Positions 24,629-32,836 are shown, counted from the first letter of the stretch. The stretch is 39,994 nucleotides of DNA from Bradyrhizobium macuxiense (GCF_001542415.1 NZ_LNCU01000034.1:151030-191023); one strand, 5' to 3'. The notes: generated by a model from the letters alone, not told the origin. Program-made: numbers and translations.

Positions 24629-26122
24629 ACCCGTCTTGATCCAGACCGCCTTGACGTTGAGATACTCCTCGACGTGCTGCTTGCCGGACTCGCGACCATA
24701 GCCGCTCATCTTGTAGCCGCCGAACGGCACTGCGGGGTCCATCGCCTGGTAGCAATTGACCCAGACCGAGCCGGCGCGCAGCGCCTTCGCGACCTGATGC
24801 GCCTTGCTGACATTGGTGGTCCAGACGCCCGAGCCGAGGCCGAAGGTCGTGGCGTTGGCGCGCTTGATCAGCTCCTCGGGGTCCTTGAACGAGATCGCCG
24901 AGATCACCGGGCCGAAGATCTCCTCCTGCGCGATGCGCATGTTGTCCTGCACATTGGCAAACACCGTCGGCTGCACGAAATAGCCCTTCGACAGCGCCCC
25001 CTCGGTGAGGCGGCCGCCGCCGGCAAGCGCCTTCGCGCCTTCCTTCTGGCCGATGTCGAGATAGCCGGACACGCGCTCCATCTGCTGCTGCGATACCAGC
25101 GGGCCGATCTGCGTGTTGGGATCGAGGCCGTTGCCGACCTGAAGCTTCTTGCCGAACTCGGCGACGCGGCCGACGAATTCGTCATAGACCTTCTGCTCGA
25201 CGAACAGCCGCGTGCCGGCACTGCAGATCTGGCCGGAATTGGCGAACACCGCCATCGCGGCACCCGGCACCGCCGCGTCGAGATCGGCATCGGCGAACAC
25301 GATGTCCGGCGACTTGCCGCCGAGCTCGAGCGACACGCGCTTCAGGTTGCCGGCCGAGGCGCGGATGATCGACTGGCCCGTGAGGTGCGAGCCGGTGAAG
25401 GCGACCTTGTCGACATCGGGATGCGAGGCAAGCGCGGCGCCCGCAGTCTCACCATAGCCCGGCACGACGTTGACGACGCCGGGCGGAATGCCGGCCTCCA
25501 TGCAGAGCTCGCCGATGCGCAGCGAGGTCAGCGGCGATTCCTCGGCCGGCTTCAGCACCACGGCGCAGCCGGTCGCGATCGCCGGCCCGATCTTCCAGAT
25601 CGACGCGGTCAGCGGCCCGTTCCACGGGATGATGGCGCCGACCACGCCGATCGGCTCCTTCAGCGTGTAGGAGAAGATCTCGCCGGGCAACGAGTTCTCG
25701 ATGGTCTCGCCATGGATCGCGGTGGCCTGGCCTGCGTAATAGCGCAGCATGCCGAGCGCACGCAGCCTGTTGCCGCGGGTGCGGCTGATCGGCGCGCCCA
25801 TGTCGAGCGTGTCGAGCTGGGACAGTTCCTCGAAATTCGCCTCGACGAGTTCGGCGAGCTTCAGCAGCATGTTCTGCCGCTCGAACGGCTTGACCTTGCT
25901 CCACGGTCCCTCGAAGGCGCGGCGCGCCGCCGCAACCGCGCGGTTGATGTCCTCGGCGTCGCCCTCGGCGACGGTCGCGAGCAATTCGCCGGTGGCGGGA
26001 TTGTGCGTCTCGAATGTCTTGCCGGAGGCGGCGTCGACCCATTTGCCGTCGATCAGCATCTTTTTGTAGGAGCCATCGGCATATGGATGGCGCGTGATCG
26101 GAATAGCCTGCGAAACAGCCAT
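24626..26122 (-). CDS. Aldehyde dehydrogenase (NAD(P)+), betaine-aldehyde/aromatic-aldehyde type
   Basis: The 498-residue enzyme oxidises an aldehyde to its acid. The ATG at 26122 follows GGGAG. ALDH residues are all present: IPWNGPL (oxyanion Asn), KPAEESPLTSLR, FTGSHLTGQ (cofactor loop), LELGGKSPDIV (general-base Glu), FANSGQICSAGTRLFV (nucleophile Cys) and EEIFGPVIS. The C-terminus PFGGYKMSGYGRESG is typical. The stop codon is contributed by the repeat at 24500-24628, so the last codons may have been altered by its insertion. The flanking oxidoreductases suggest a pathway role, but the substrate is open. Confidence 0.93.
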   Translation of the reverse strand: MAVSQAIPITRHPYADGSYKKMLIDGKWVDAASGKTFETHNPATGELLATVAEGDAEDINRAVAAARRAFEGPWSKVKPFERQNMLLKLAELVEANFEELSQLDTLDMGAPISRTRGNRLRALGMLRYYAGQATAIHGETIENSLPGEIFSYTLKEPIGVVGAIIPWNGPLTASIWKIGPAIATGCAVVLKPAEESPLTSLRIGELCMEAGIPPGVVNVVPGYGETAGAALASHPDVDKVAFTGSHLTGQSIIRASAGNLKRVSLELGGKSPDIVFADADLDAAVPGAAMAVFANSGQICSAGTRLFVEQKVYDEFVGRVAEFGKKLQVGNGLDPNTQIGPLVSQQQMERVSGYLDIGQKEGAKALAGGGRLTEGALSKGYFVQPTVFANVQDNMRIAQEEIFGPVISAISFKDPEELIKRANATTFGLGSGVWTTNVSKAHQVAKALRAGSVWVNCYQAMDPAVPFGGYKMSGYGRESGKQHVEEYLNVKAVWIKTG

Positions 26123-26294
26123 GTTTGCACTCCCTAAATGTCGGCTGAGGTCTTCTGGAAGCGTTATATCCAAGATTCTACAGCGCAGACGCGAAACCGT
26201 AAAGCCGAGCATGCGTTGTCGAGGGTGGCGCGCACGAAGAGTTCCCATGCGCCTGCGTGCATGGTGCTGATCGCTGCGGCACGTTCCATGGCTT

Positions 26295-26390
26295 CATGGT
26301 TCGAGACGCGCGGCATTGCCGCGCTCCTCACCATGAGGTCTGCTATAAGACCTCATCCTGAGGAGCCGCGGAGCGGCGTCTCGAAGGATG
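26295..26390. repeat. CCTCATCCTGAGGAG-type palindromic repeat
   Basis: ATGGTTCGAGACGCG...CTCCTCACCATGAGG and CCTCATCCTGAGGAG...CGTCTCGAAGGATG are imperfect reverse complements, giving a long hairpin. It occupies most of the 319-bp gap between the divergent aldehyde dehydrogenase and SDR genes. I see no gene in the rest of that gap. Confidence 0.7.
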
Positions 26391-26441
26391 CAGCCGCCAA
26401 TCTGAAAATGTCCTTGCGACATACGTATCCGGAGACCGACG

Positions 26442-27293
26442 ATGTCCCACCCCGTGATATCAGCCAATCATGTTGCCGTGATCACCGGAGGCGCATCCGG
26501 TATCGGGCTTGCCGCGGCGCTGCGCTTCGCGAAGGCCAGCATGAAGGTCTGTATTGCCGATCTCGGCGATGACCGGCTGAAGAACGCTGCGACAAAGCTG
26601 TCATCTGCGGCGCCGGGCGGCGCATCGGACATCATGACCGCGGCCATCGATGTCAGCCGCGCCGACGAGGTCGCGAACCTTGAGGCCGCGGTCGCGAAGC
26701 GGTTCGGCGGCACCGACATCCTGATGAACAATGCCGGCATCCAGCCCGGCAGCACGATGTTCGGGCCATCAGACAACTGGCAGCGCATTCTCGCGGTCAA
26801 CCTGTGGGGCGTGATCAACGGCACGCAGGCTTTCGTACCCAACATGATCAAGCGCGGGCGGCCGGGGCTGGTCATCAACACCGGTTCCAAGCAGGGCATC
26901 ACCACGCCGCCGGGCGATCCCGCCTACAACGTCTCCAAGGCCGGCGTGAAGGCCTTCACCGAGGCGCTGCAGCACGAGCTGCGCAACACCGACGGCTGCA
27001 AGCTCACAGCGCATCTGCTGATCCCCGGCTTCGTCTTCACCGGGCTGACCGCGCGCGGCCGTACCGAGAAGCCGGCCGGCGCCTGGACAGCCGAACAGAC
27101 CGTCGACTTCATGATCGAACGGCTCGACGCCGGCGATTTCTACATCCTCTGTCCCGACAACGACGTGCCGCGCGCGCTCGACGAACGCCGCATCCTGTGG
27201 GCCGCCGGCGACATCGTCGAGAACCGACCGCCCCTGTCGCGATGGCATAAGGATTATGGCGACGCGTTCGCGGCGTTCGTGAAGGGGAAGTAG
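26442..27293 (+). CDS. Short-chain dehydrogenase/reductase
   Basis: The 283-residue classical SDR starts MSHPVISANHVAVITGG with the cofactor motif TGGASGIG at 15-22. NNAGIQPG follows at mid-protein, then the catalytic Ser in VINTGSKQG and the YNVSKAG Tyr-x3-Lys pair. ADLGDDR after the second strand has an Asp, which favours NAD(H). A C-terminal extension with VDFMIERLDAGDFYILCPDNDVPRALDERR is longer than the core. It is divergent from the aldehyde dehydrogenase at 24626-26122 and may act with it on an alcohol/aldehyde pair. Confidence 0.92.
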   Translation: MSHPVISANHVAVITGGASGIGLAAALRFAKASMKVCIADLGDDRLKNAATKLSSAAPGGASDIMTAAIDVSRADEVANLEAAVAKRFGGTDILMNNAGIQPGSTMFGPSDNWQRILAVNLWGVINGTQAFVPNMIKRGRPGLVINTGSKQGITTPPGDPAYNVSKAGVKAFTEALQHELRNTDGCKLTAHLLIPGFVFTGLTARGRTEKPAGAWTAEQTVDFMIERLDAGDFYILCPDNDVPRALDERRILWAAGDIVENRPPLSRWHKDYGDAFAAFVKGK

Positions 27294-27296
27294 TTC

Positions 27297-27418
27297 CGTC
27301 ATTGCGAGGAGCGAAGCGACGAAGCAATCCATAGCACCGCTTGCGCGGATAGATGGATTGCTTCGCGGAGCCTGTCATCGGGCGGCGCTTTGCGCCGACC
27401 CGTTGGCTCGCAATGACG
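27297..27418. repeat. GTCATTGCGAG-type dispersed palindromic repeat
   Basis: CGTCATTGCGAGGAGCGAAGCG to GGCTCGCAATGACG, with the GAAGCAATCCAT/ATGGATTGCTTCG core and a CGGGCGGCGCTTTGCGCCGACCCG stem. It separates the convergent SDR and small-protein genes. Confidence 0.8.
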
Positions 27419-27440
27419 CGGAGAGGCTATTGTGCGTGGC

Positions 27441-27821
27441 TCAATTCGCCCGCACGCGCGCCGGCGTCGCGGGCTGTGCCACCAGCGCCTCGCCGAGCTG
27501 GCTCTGCTGGGCGCGCGGGATCGAGAAGCAGACGCTGAAGCCGTCCGACGTCTTGAGCGTCATCATGCCCTGGCTCGGATCGGTCGATTGCTCGATCAGC
27601 CAGGAATCCAGCGGATAGGCGTAGCGCAAGGTCTGGTCGCCGAAGCGCGCCTGCAGTGCCTTGCTGATCAGCCCGGGCAGCGTCATGACCAGCGCGCCGA
27701 CCTGGTTGATCGACAGCCGGATCGTCGCGGGCTCACCCTTGCCGTCGACGAACCCCAGCGAAATGGCGCAGCCATCGGACGCGACTTCGCAGGTCGTGAG
27801 CTCCAGGGTTTCGATCTGCAT
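27441..27821 (-). CDS. Small conserved protein of unknown function
   Basis: The start MQIETLELTTCEV at 27821 follows CCGGAG and gives 126 residues. It reads as a soluble alternating strand/helix protein: GCAISLGFVDGKGEPATIRLS, then INQVGALVMTLPGLISKALQARF, then WLIEQS, then MMTLKTSDGFSVCFSIP. It has no signal peptide or membrane helix. The composition is normal for the neighbourhood, and the coherent strands argue that it is real. I do not recognise a characterised family. It is divergent from the second aldehyde dehydrogenase with 177 bp between. Confidence 0.75.
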   Translation of the reverse strand: MQIETLELTTCEVASDGCAISLGFVDGKGEPATIRLSINQVGALVMTLPGLISKALQARFGDQTLRYAYPLDSWLIEQSTDPSQGMMTLKTSDGFSVCFSIPRAQQSQLGEALVAQPATPARVRAN

Positions 27822-27998
27822 ACCGGCACTCCGGATCATTTCTTCGTTATATCCTTTAGACTATATCGCTATGGCCACCGCCGTCCAGCCGTTATTCCGG
27901 GTCCCGGATTGGCCGTGGCGGGTTTGCCGCATGCGTGATATATGATCGGATATAGCGAGGTCCGCGAAGGGCCCGTTGACCCAGGGAGAGTGAAGCCA

Positions 27999-29408
27999 AT
28001 GAGTGATTACAGTCTTCTCATCGACGGCAAGATGGTACCCGGCGACAAGACCATGCCGGTGCTCAATCCGGCGACCGAAGAGGTGCTGGCGCAGTGTCCG
28101 CGCGCCTCCAAGGAACAGCTCGACAAGGCCGTCGCCGCGGCGAAGGCCGCCTACCCCGCTTGGGCCGCGACGTCGATGGAGGAGCGCCGCAAGCTCATCA
28201 TCAAGATGGCTGAGGTGATCGAGGCCAACACGAACGAGCTCGCCCACATCCTGACCAGCGAGCAGGGCAAGCCGCTGGCCGATGCCACCGGCGAGGTGAT
28301 GGGCATGGCCGGCTTCTTCCGCTATCTCGGCTCGCTGGATCTGCCGATGCGCGTGATCGAGAACTCCGGCGATCGCAAGGTCGAAGCATATCGCCGCCCG
28401 CTCGGCGTGGTCGGCGCCATCATTCCCTGGAACTATCCGCTGCTGATCCTCGCATTCAAGCTGCCGTCCGCGCTGCTCGCCGGCAACACGCTGGTGGTGA
28501 AGCCCGCCCCGACCACGCCGCTGGCCTCGCTGCGCTTCGCCGAGCTCGTCAAGGACATCCTGCCGAAGGGCGTGCTGAACTTCATTGCCGACGCCAACGA
28601 TCTCGGCGATCACATGACCAGGCACCCGGACATCCGCAAGATCTCCTTCACCGGCTCGTCGGCGACCGGCCAGAAGGTGATGGCGAGCGCGTCGCAGACG
28701 TTGAAGCGGATCACGCTGGAGCTCGGCGGCAACGACGCCGGCATCGTGCTCGACGACGTCGATCCGAAGAAGGTCGCGCCCGGCATCTTCGAAGGCGCGT
28801 TCCAGAACTCCGGCCAGGTCTGCCTCGCCATCAAGCGGCTCTATGTGCACGAGTCCGTCTATGACGAGATCTGCAACGAGTTGGTCGCGATCGCCAAGAA
28901 CACGGTGGTCGATGACGGCTCCAAGCAGGGAACGAAACTCGGGCCGCTGCAGAACAAGATGCAGTACGAGAAGGTGAAGGCGTTCCTCGACGACGCCCGC
29001 AAGAACGGCAACGTGATTGCCGGCGGCGCGGCGATGGACCGTCCCGGCTACTTCATCCAGCCGACCATCGTGCGCGACATCAAGGAAGGCTCCAAGCTGG
29101 TCGACGAGGAGCAGTTCGGTCCCGTGCTGCCGGTGATCAAATATTCCGACAAGGATGACGTGATCCGCCGTGCCAACGCGACCACCTACGGCCTCGGCGC
29201 ATCGGTCTGGTCGTCAGACATCAACCGCGCGCACGATATCGCGACCCGGATCGAGGCCGGCACGGTGTGGATCAACAAGCACCTCGACATGGCGCCGAAT
29301 ATTCCGTTCGGCGGCGCCAAGCAGTCGGGCATCGGCACCGAATTCGCCGAGGAAGGCCTCGCCGAATTCACCCAGCTGCAGATCATCAACGGCCCGCCGG
29401 CCGCCTGA
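27999..29408 (+). CDS. Aldehyde dehydrogenase (NAD(P)+), second paralog
   Basis: The 469-residue enzyme starts MSDYSLLIDGKMVPG at 27999, preceded by GGGAGAG. Active-site landmarks are IPWNYPLLILAFK, KPAPTTPLASLR, FTGSSATGQKV, LELGGNDAGIV (general-base Glu) and NSGQVCLAIKRLYV (nucleophile Cys). EEQFGPVLPVIKY and PFGGAKQSGIGTEF follow. It is shorter than the paralog at 24626-26122 and clearly of another subgroup, so the pair did not arise by recent duplication. The DUF2478-like gene follows 69 bp downstream on the same strand and may be cotranscribed. Confidence 0.93.
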   Translation: MSDYSLLIDGKMVPGDKTMPVLNPATEEVLAQCPRASKEQLDKAVAAAKAAYPAWAATSMEERRKLIIKMAEVIEANTNELAHILTSEQGKPLADATGEVMGMAGFFRYLGSLDLPMRVIENSGDRKVEAYRRPLGVVGAIIPWNYPLLILAFKLPSALLAGNTLVVKPAPTTPLASLRFAELVKDILPKGVLNFIADANDLGDHMTRHPDIRKISFTGSSATGQKVMASASQTLKRITLELGGNDAGIVLDDVDPKKVAPGIFEGAFQNSGQVCLAIKRLYVHESVYDEICNELVAIAKNTVVDDGSKQGTKLGPLQNKMQYEKVKAFLDDARKNGNVIAGGAAMDRPGYFIQPTIVRDIKEGSKLVDEEQFGPVLPVIKYSDKDDVIRRANATTYGLGASVWSSDINRAHDIATRIEAGTVWINKHLDMAPNIPFGGAKQSGIGTEFAEEGLAEFTQLQIINGPPAA

Positions 29409-29477
29409 TCCCGCTATCGGCGATCGCGGCGCCGGCGCGCCGCGGTCGCTTCCCCTGTCCAACAACAGAAGCGCACC

Positions 29478-30053
29478 ATGTTCGACGCCCAATGCGACCT
29501 CGCCGCCGTGGTCTACGACGACCACGATGACCCCGACGCGGTGCTGCGCGACTTCGCCGACGGGCTCAACACGCGCGGGTTCCGCGCCGTCGGCATGGTG
29601 CAGACGGGCCAATGCGCCGATTCCAGCCTTTCCGCCGTACTGGTCCATAACGGCGAAACGCTGCTGCTGGCCCTGCCCGCAAGCCCAAATCCCACAAGCC
29701 TTGGCGCCACCAGCTGCAAGCTTGATTTGGCGCGGCTGCAGGACGCAGGCACCCGCGTCGCCAGTGCGCTGGAAGCGGGCGCCGACATCCTGATCGTCAA
29801 TCGCTTCGGCAAGCGCGAGCGCGACGGCAAGGGCCTCGGCTATCTGATCGAGCGCGCGCTCGCTTCAGACATTCCGGTGATCATTGCAGTATCGCGCCAA
29901 AGCTTCGCTGACTGGATCAAGTTCGCCGGCGGCATGAGCGTGAAACTCGCCTGCGAGCCCCAGGCATTGGACGCCTGGTGGCGCAGCGTCTCGCTGCGGA
30001 ACGCGGCCCGGACTGCACCGGCTCACACCACGGTCTGCGAGACGCTCAAGTAG
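29478..30053 (+). CDS. DUF2478-like protein
   Basis: The 191-residue protein begins with LAAVVYDDHDDPDAVLRDFADGL and contains SCKLDLARLQDAG, then EAGADILIVNRFGKRERDGKGLGYLIERALASDIPVIIAVSR. This NRFGK.E..G.G pattern matches my recollection of the DUF2478 family, a P-loop-like group sometimes encoded near molybdenum-transport genes. Biochemical function is not established. Here it follows an aldehyde dehydrogenase. The Mo-storage genes are 4 kb downstream on the other strand. Confidence 0.75.
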   Translation: MFDAQCDLAAVVYDDHDDPDAVLRDFADGLNTRGFRAVGMVQTGQCADSSLSAVLVHNGETLLLALPASPNPTSLGATSCKLDLARLQDAGTRVASALEAGADILIVNRFGKRERDGKGLGYLIERALASDIPVIIAVSRQSFADWIKFAGGMSVKLACEPQALDAWWRSVSLRNAARTAPAHTTVCETLK

Positions 30054-30082
30054 GTGGCCAGACCTCGCCATTGCTGTGCATG

Positions 30083-30188
30083 TTCACTGCGAGCGAAGCA
30101 ATCCATCCCTCTCCGCACGCGGGAAAATGGATTGCTTCGTCGCTTCAGCGCAAAATTGCAACTTTGTCGCGAGCTCCTCGCAATGACG
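30083..30188. repeat. GTCATTGCGAG-type repeat, left end degenerate
   Basis: CACTGCGAGCGAAGCAATCC at the left and CTCCTCGCAATGACG at the right. The left CGTCATTG end has drifted. AGCGCAAAATTGCAACTTTG lies inside, as in the copy at 30870. Confidence 0.7.
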
Positions 30189-30199
30189 ATGAAAACGGC

Positions 30200-30406
30200 T
30201 CAGAGCGTTTCCTGCTTGTGGTCGCACTGCTTGCAGACGAATTTGACGCGGGACTGGCCCTTTTCCGCCTGTACGCGGTTCGGCGCGCCGCATTTGCCGC
30301 AGATCGCCTCGATCCGGGTCGTGCCCTGCTTGATGACGAGGTTCCGCTTTTCCATTGTCTCGCGGATCAGGCGTTCAGCCTCCTCGCGCATCGACTGCTT
30401 CGACAT
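30200..30406 (-). CDS. Small zinc-ribbon protein
   Basis: The 68-residue protein has a helical N-terminus (MSKQSMREEAERLIRETMEK). Two CxxC knuckles follow: CGKC (Cys36, Cys39) and CKQC (Cys58, Cys61), 18 residues apart. This is enough for one structural zinc site. It is cytoplasmic, and proteins of this shape often bind nucleic acid or protein partners. The start at 30406 is the first ATG, and the product is compact with no extra sequence. I do not know a named family. Confidence 0.8.
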   Translation of the reverse strand: MSKQSMREEAERLIRETMEKRNLVIKQGTTRIEAICGKCGAPNRVQAEKGQSRVKFVCKQCDHKQETL

Positions 30407-30501
30407 AGATCCACACCGGTCGTTGGTTTTTCGGGCGGGGTCATAGCACGACCGGATGAAGCTTTGACAGTGGAGATATCACCCAGCACGCGTGAAGTGG
30501 C

Positions 30502-30597
30502 TCACACAATCAACCGGTCGACCGGCAGCTCGAAATGCTCGGGTTTTAGCCATTGTATCGGGCAGTCCTGCAGTATCTATCGGATCTCAAGCTTCAT
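30502..30597 (-). pseudogene. Short reading frame with in-frame TAG, coupled to the remnant upstream
   Basis: An ATG at 30595-30597 overlaps the preceding TGA as ATGA. After MKLEIR comes TAG (30577-30579). The same frame then continues for 25 protein-like codons (ILQDCPIQWLKPEHFELPVD...) to TGA at 30502-30504. The overlap and the sensible sequence past the stop suggest a small gene broken by one nonsense change. Chance is not excluded. Confidence 0.35.
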
Positions 30598-30827
30598 GTC
30601 GCCTCCGGGGTCAGCACCAGCAGCCGCCGCACCAGCGCCAACGCGGTCTTGGTCACCGGATCGGCCGCAGTCACCGGCACCGCCAGCACGATCAGGTCGA
30701 GCGGATCATGGGCGAGTACGATGACATGGGTGGCGTTGTTGGCCGTCATCAGCGAGGCCATGCGCTCGACCGCGGGAGGAGCGATGAGCGCAACCTGGCG
30801 CCGATTGCCGCAGGGTAAACGAGCCCT
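30594..30827 (-). pseudogene. Remnant or short protein (APPAVERMASLM... frame)
   Basis: The minus-strand frame between TGA at 30828-30830 and TGA at 30594-30596 reads as normal protein: RRQVALIAPPAVERM, then NNATHVIVLAHDPLDLIVLAVPV, then DPVTKTALALVRRLLVL. The first ATG (30761) gives only 55 residues, and the sensible sequence starts before it, so the 5' part seems lost. The GTCATTGCGAG repeat begins 43 bp beyond. It may be the tail of a degraded gene, or a real 55-residue protein. Confidence 0.4.
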
Positions 30828-30869
30828 TCAGGAAACCAAACAAGTCGCCCGTAAGGGATAGCAATCACC

Positions 30870-31017
30870 CGTCATTGCGAGCCAACGGGTCGCGCGAACG
30901 CGCGCCCGATGACAAGCTCCGCGAAGCAATCCACCTTTCCGCATGCGCGGCGCGATGGATTGCTTCGTCGCTTCAGCGCAAAATTTGCAATTTTGTCGCG
31001 AGCTCCTCGCAATGACG
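30870..31017. repeat. GTCATTGCGAG-type dispersed palindromic repeat
   Basis: CGTCATTGCGAGCCAACGGG to CTCCTCGCAATGACG, 148 bp, with CGCGCGAACGCGCG and AAATTTGCAATTTTG inner stems. It borders the remnant at 30594-30827 and the frameshifted gene at 31103-31377. Confidence 0.8.
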
Positions 31018-31102
31018 CGAAGGGACCGGCTCCTTTGACGACGAAAACGGCAAGTGGAAAGCCCCCCGCCGCTTCGTCTCGGCTCCGGCTCACGCCGCGT
31101 TC

Positions 31103-31377
31103 TCAGGCCGCCTTGGAAACTTCCATCAGCAGGCGCTCGGCCTTGGCATCCTCGATGCGATTCACGAGCCTGCCGCTTTCGTGGTTGTCGCGCACCGTCT
31201 TGGTCAGCGCGACGCAGGTCTGCACCAGCATCACGATGCCCATCGTGAGATAGCCCTTCATCCAGATATCGACCGGCAGGAAGAACACGCCGACGGCGAC
31301 GAGGAAGGCGGAAGCGACAAACGACGCGTAGGTGAAGGAGACCAGGCACCGCTGTGGGGTTGGACATTCTGATTCAT
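31103..31377 (-). pseudogene. YiaA/YiaB-type two-helix membrane protein, frameshifted
   Basis: From the ATG at 31377, with TAGGAGCG upstream, the frame begins MNQNVQPHSGAW. It then leaves register at the GG of TGG (31342-31343). In the next frame the sequence goes on as VSFTYASFVASAFLVAVGVFFLPVD, then MGIVMLVQTCVALTKTVRDNHESGR, ending LLMEVSKAA at 31103. Adding one G (TGG to TGGG) restores a single 91-residue protein with two transmembrane helices, the YiaA/B domain pattern. A short 61-residue product from the internal ATG at 31288 would keep only the second helix. It sits 48 bp after the PspA-like gene. A sequencing error is an alternative to true loss. Confidence 0.7.
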
Positions 31378-31425
31378 GATACGCTCCTACGAGGTTTGAA
31401 GATGGTTCGGCTTCGGACTTGAGAT

Positions 31426-32121
31426 TCAGGCTGCGGTCGGGCGCTTGGCTTTCAGCCGCGCCAGCACGTCGCCGGCGATCGATTTCATTCGCGGGCCGAA
31501 GCCCTGCTCGGCGAGTTTCTCGGCGGTGGCGAGCGGGCCGGAGACCGCGTCGATCTCGATCAAGGCCTCGTCGACGGCCTGGGCCTCCATCTGCCGCTCG
31601 CGCAGTCGCCGCAACGTGGCCTCGGCTTCCGGCAGCGTGGACTCGTAGGGCCGCGCCGCTTCGATGCCGCTCCGCCGCAGCGAGCGCACCGCCTCGGAGG
31701 CACGCGCCAGCCGGCGTCCGCGATCGAGCTCGGCGATGCGCGCCTCGGCATTGGCGACATGTCGCTTCAGCCGGGCGATCTCCGAGGCGAACAGCGCGCG
31801 TGCGGTCGTCGCGGCGTCGCGCTCGGCCTCGAGGTTGGCGATCGCCTGCGCCGCCTCGCGGGCGAGATCTTCCCGACCGCCCTCGAGCGCCGCGGTCGCG
31901 CGCACCTCCAGATCGGCGATGCGGGCGCAGGTGGTCTCGAGCCGCCGCCCCTCCTGCTGGTCGCCGGCGATCGCGAGCGCCAGGGATCGCTTCGAACGCT
32001 CCACGGCGGCGGCCGCATCGCGCATCTGCTGATCGAGAATGACGACGGCCGTCCGGTCCTCCAGTTCCTCCCCCGCTACAGCGATGCTGCCGCGGAAAAG
32101 CGTCAAAACAGTTTTGAACAT
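31426..32121 (-). CDS. PspA/IM30-like coiled-coil protein
   Basis: The 231-residue protein starts MFKTVLTLFRGSIAVAGEELEDRTAVVILDQQMRD at 32121, preceded by GGGAG. It is almost entirely Ala/Glu/Arg-rich helix with heptad spacing, and the amphipathic N-terminal segment fits the PspA/IM30 membrane-stress family. Such proteins bind stressed membranes and form large helical oligomers. The YiaA/B-like frame follows 48 bp downstream. A TetR gene is divergent, with three palindromes in the 112-bp gap. A membrane-stress module under TetR control is the simplest reading. Confidence 0.82.
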   Translation of the reverse strand: MFKTVLTLFRGSIAVAGEELEDRTAVVILDQQMRDAAAAVERSKRSLALAIAGDQQEGRRLETTCARIADLEVRATAALEGGREDLAREAAQAIANLEAERDAATTARALFASEIARLKRHVANAEARIAELDRGRRLARASEAVRSLRRSGIEAARPYESTLPEAEATLRRLRERQMEAQAVDEALIEIDAVSGPLATAEKLAEQGFGPRMKSIAGDVLARLKAKRPTAA

Positions 32122-32138
32122 TTGGTCACTCCCTGTTA

Positions 32139-32207
32139 TGAGCATCGCTCAGGACACTCTTTTACCACACATTGAGCACCGCTCAACAATTATTTGAGCG
32201 CCGCTCA
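32139..32207. promoter_or_regulatory. Three-copy GAGC-N3-GCTC operator array
   Basis: Three palindromes share the pattern TGAGC-N3-GCTCA: 32139-32151 (spacer ATC), 32173-32185 within TTGAGCACCGCTCAA (spacer ACC), and 32195-32207 (spacer GCC). Centres are 34 and 22 bp apart. They fill the region between the divergent pspA-like and TetR genes. A TetR dimer binding each palindrome would repress both promoters. Confidence 0.75.
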
Positions 32208-32233
32208 CGATTCCGGTTAACGACGAGAGAATC

Positions 32234-32836
32234 ATGTCCAAGGCAATGGAAAGACGAGCCAAACTGCGCGAGGCCCTGATCGAGGCAGCGGAACGGGCGA
32301 TCGCGGCAAAGGGTATTGGCGGCCTGAAAACACGCGAACTGGCGCAGGAAATCGGCGTCGCCAATGGCGGCGTCTACAATCTGGTCGAGGATGTCGACGA
32401 GCTGATTCTGCGGGTCGGCTCGCGCACGCTGGCGCGGCTCGATGCCTCACTGTCGCTCGCCGAGATCAGCGGATCTGTCGCGCCGCGCGAGATGCTGGTG
32501 CGGATCGCGGTCGCCTATTGCGACTTCGCCGCTGAGAATCTCGAGTTGTGGCGCGCACTGTTCGAGCATCGCATGCAGCCCGGCAAGCCGGTGCCGGAAT
32601 GGGCTGTCGCCGAGCAGATGGATTTGTTCCGACACATCTACAAGCCGCTTGCCGCGCTCTTCCCGCAACGCTCGTCTACGCAGGTCGGCGTCACCGCGCG
32701 CAGCCTGTTCTCCGCCATGCACGGCATGGTCGCGCTCGGACTCGAGCAGAAGCTGATCGCCGTGCCGATCGATGCACTACGCAGCGAGATCGCGACACTG
32801 ACACGCGCGATGATCGACGGGCTGACGGCGAAGTAG
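32234..32836 (+). CDS. TetR-family transcriptional repressor
   Basis: The 200-residue protein begins with a basic MSKAMERRAKLREALIEAAER. The HTH follows (GIGGLKTRELAQEIGVANGGVYNLVEDVDELIL, about residues 27-59). The C-terminal ligand domain reads RIAVAYCDFAAENLELWRALFEHR, then ARSLFSAMHGMVALGLEQ, as in the WHG-type TetR subgroup. It is divergent from the pspA-like gene, and three identical palindromes lie between. Autoregulation and control of the pspA-yiaA unit are expected. The inducer is unknown. Confidence 0.92.
   Translation: MSKAMERRAKLREALIEAAERAIAAKGIGGLKTRELAQEIGVANGGVYNLVEDVDELILRVGSRTLARLDASLSLAEISGSVAPREMLVRIAVAYCDFAAENLELWRALFEHRMQPGKPVPEWAVAEQMDLFRHIYKPLAALFPQRSSTQVGVTARSLFSAMHGMVALGLEQKLIAVPIDALRSEIATLTRAMIDGLTAK

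Noticed and set aside
24458..26137. Long plus-strand frame (559 codons) over the aldehyde dehydrogenase
   Set aside because: Antisense shadow of a gene with a complete set of ALDH active-site motifs.
27861..28850. Minus-strand 329-codon frame over the second aldehyde dehydrogenase
   Set aside because: Antisense shadow; the plus-strand gene has all catalytic motifs and a ribosome site.
6496..31017. Repeated palindromes as a CRISPR array
   Set aside because: Copies are kilobases apart, vary in length and lack regular spacers. No cas genes are present.
30828..31367. Minus-strand 179-codon frame
   Set aside because: It joins an out-of-register reading of the YiaA/B-like gene with a dispersed repeat and has no coherent domain.
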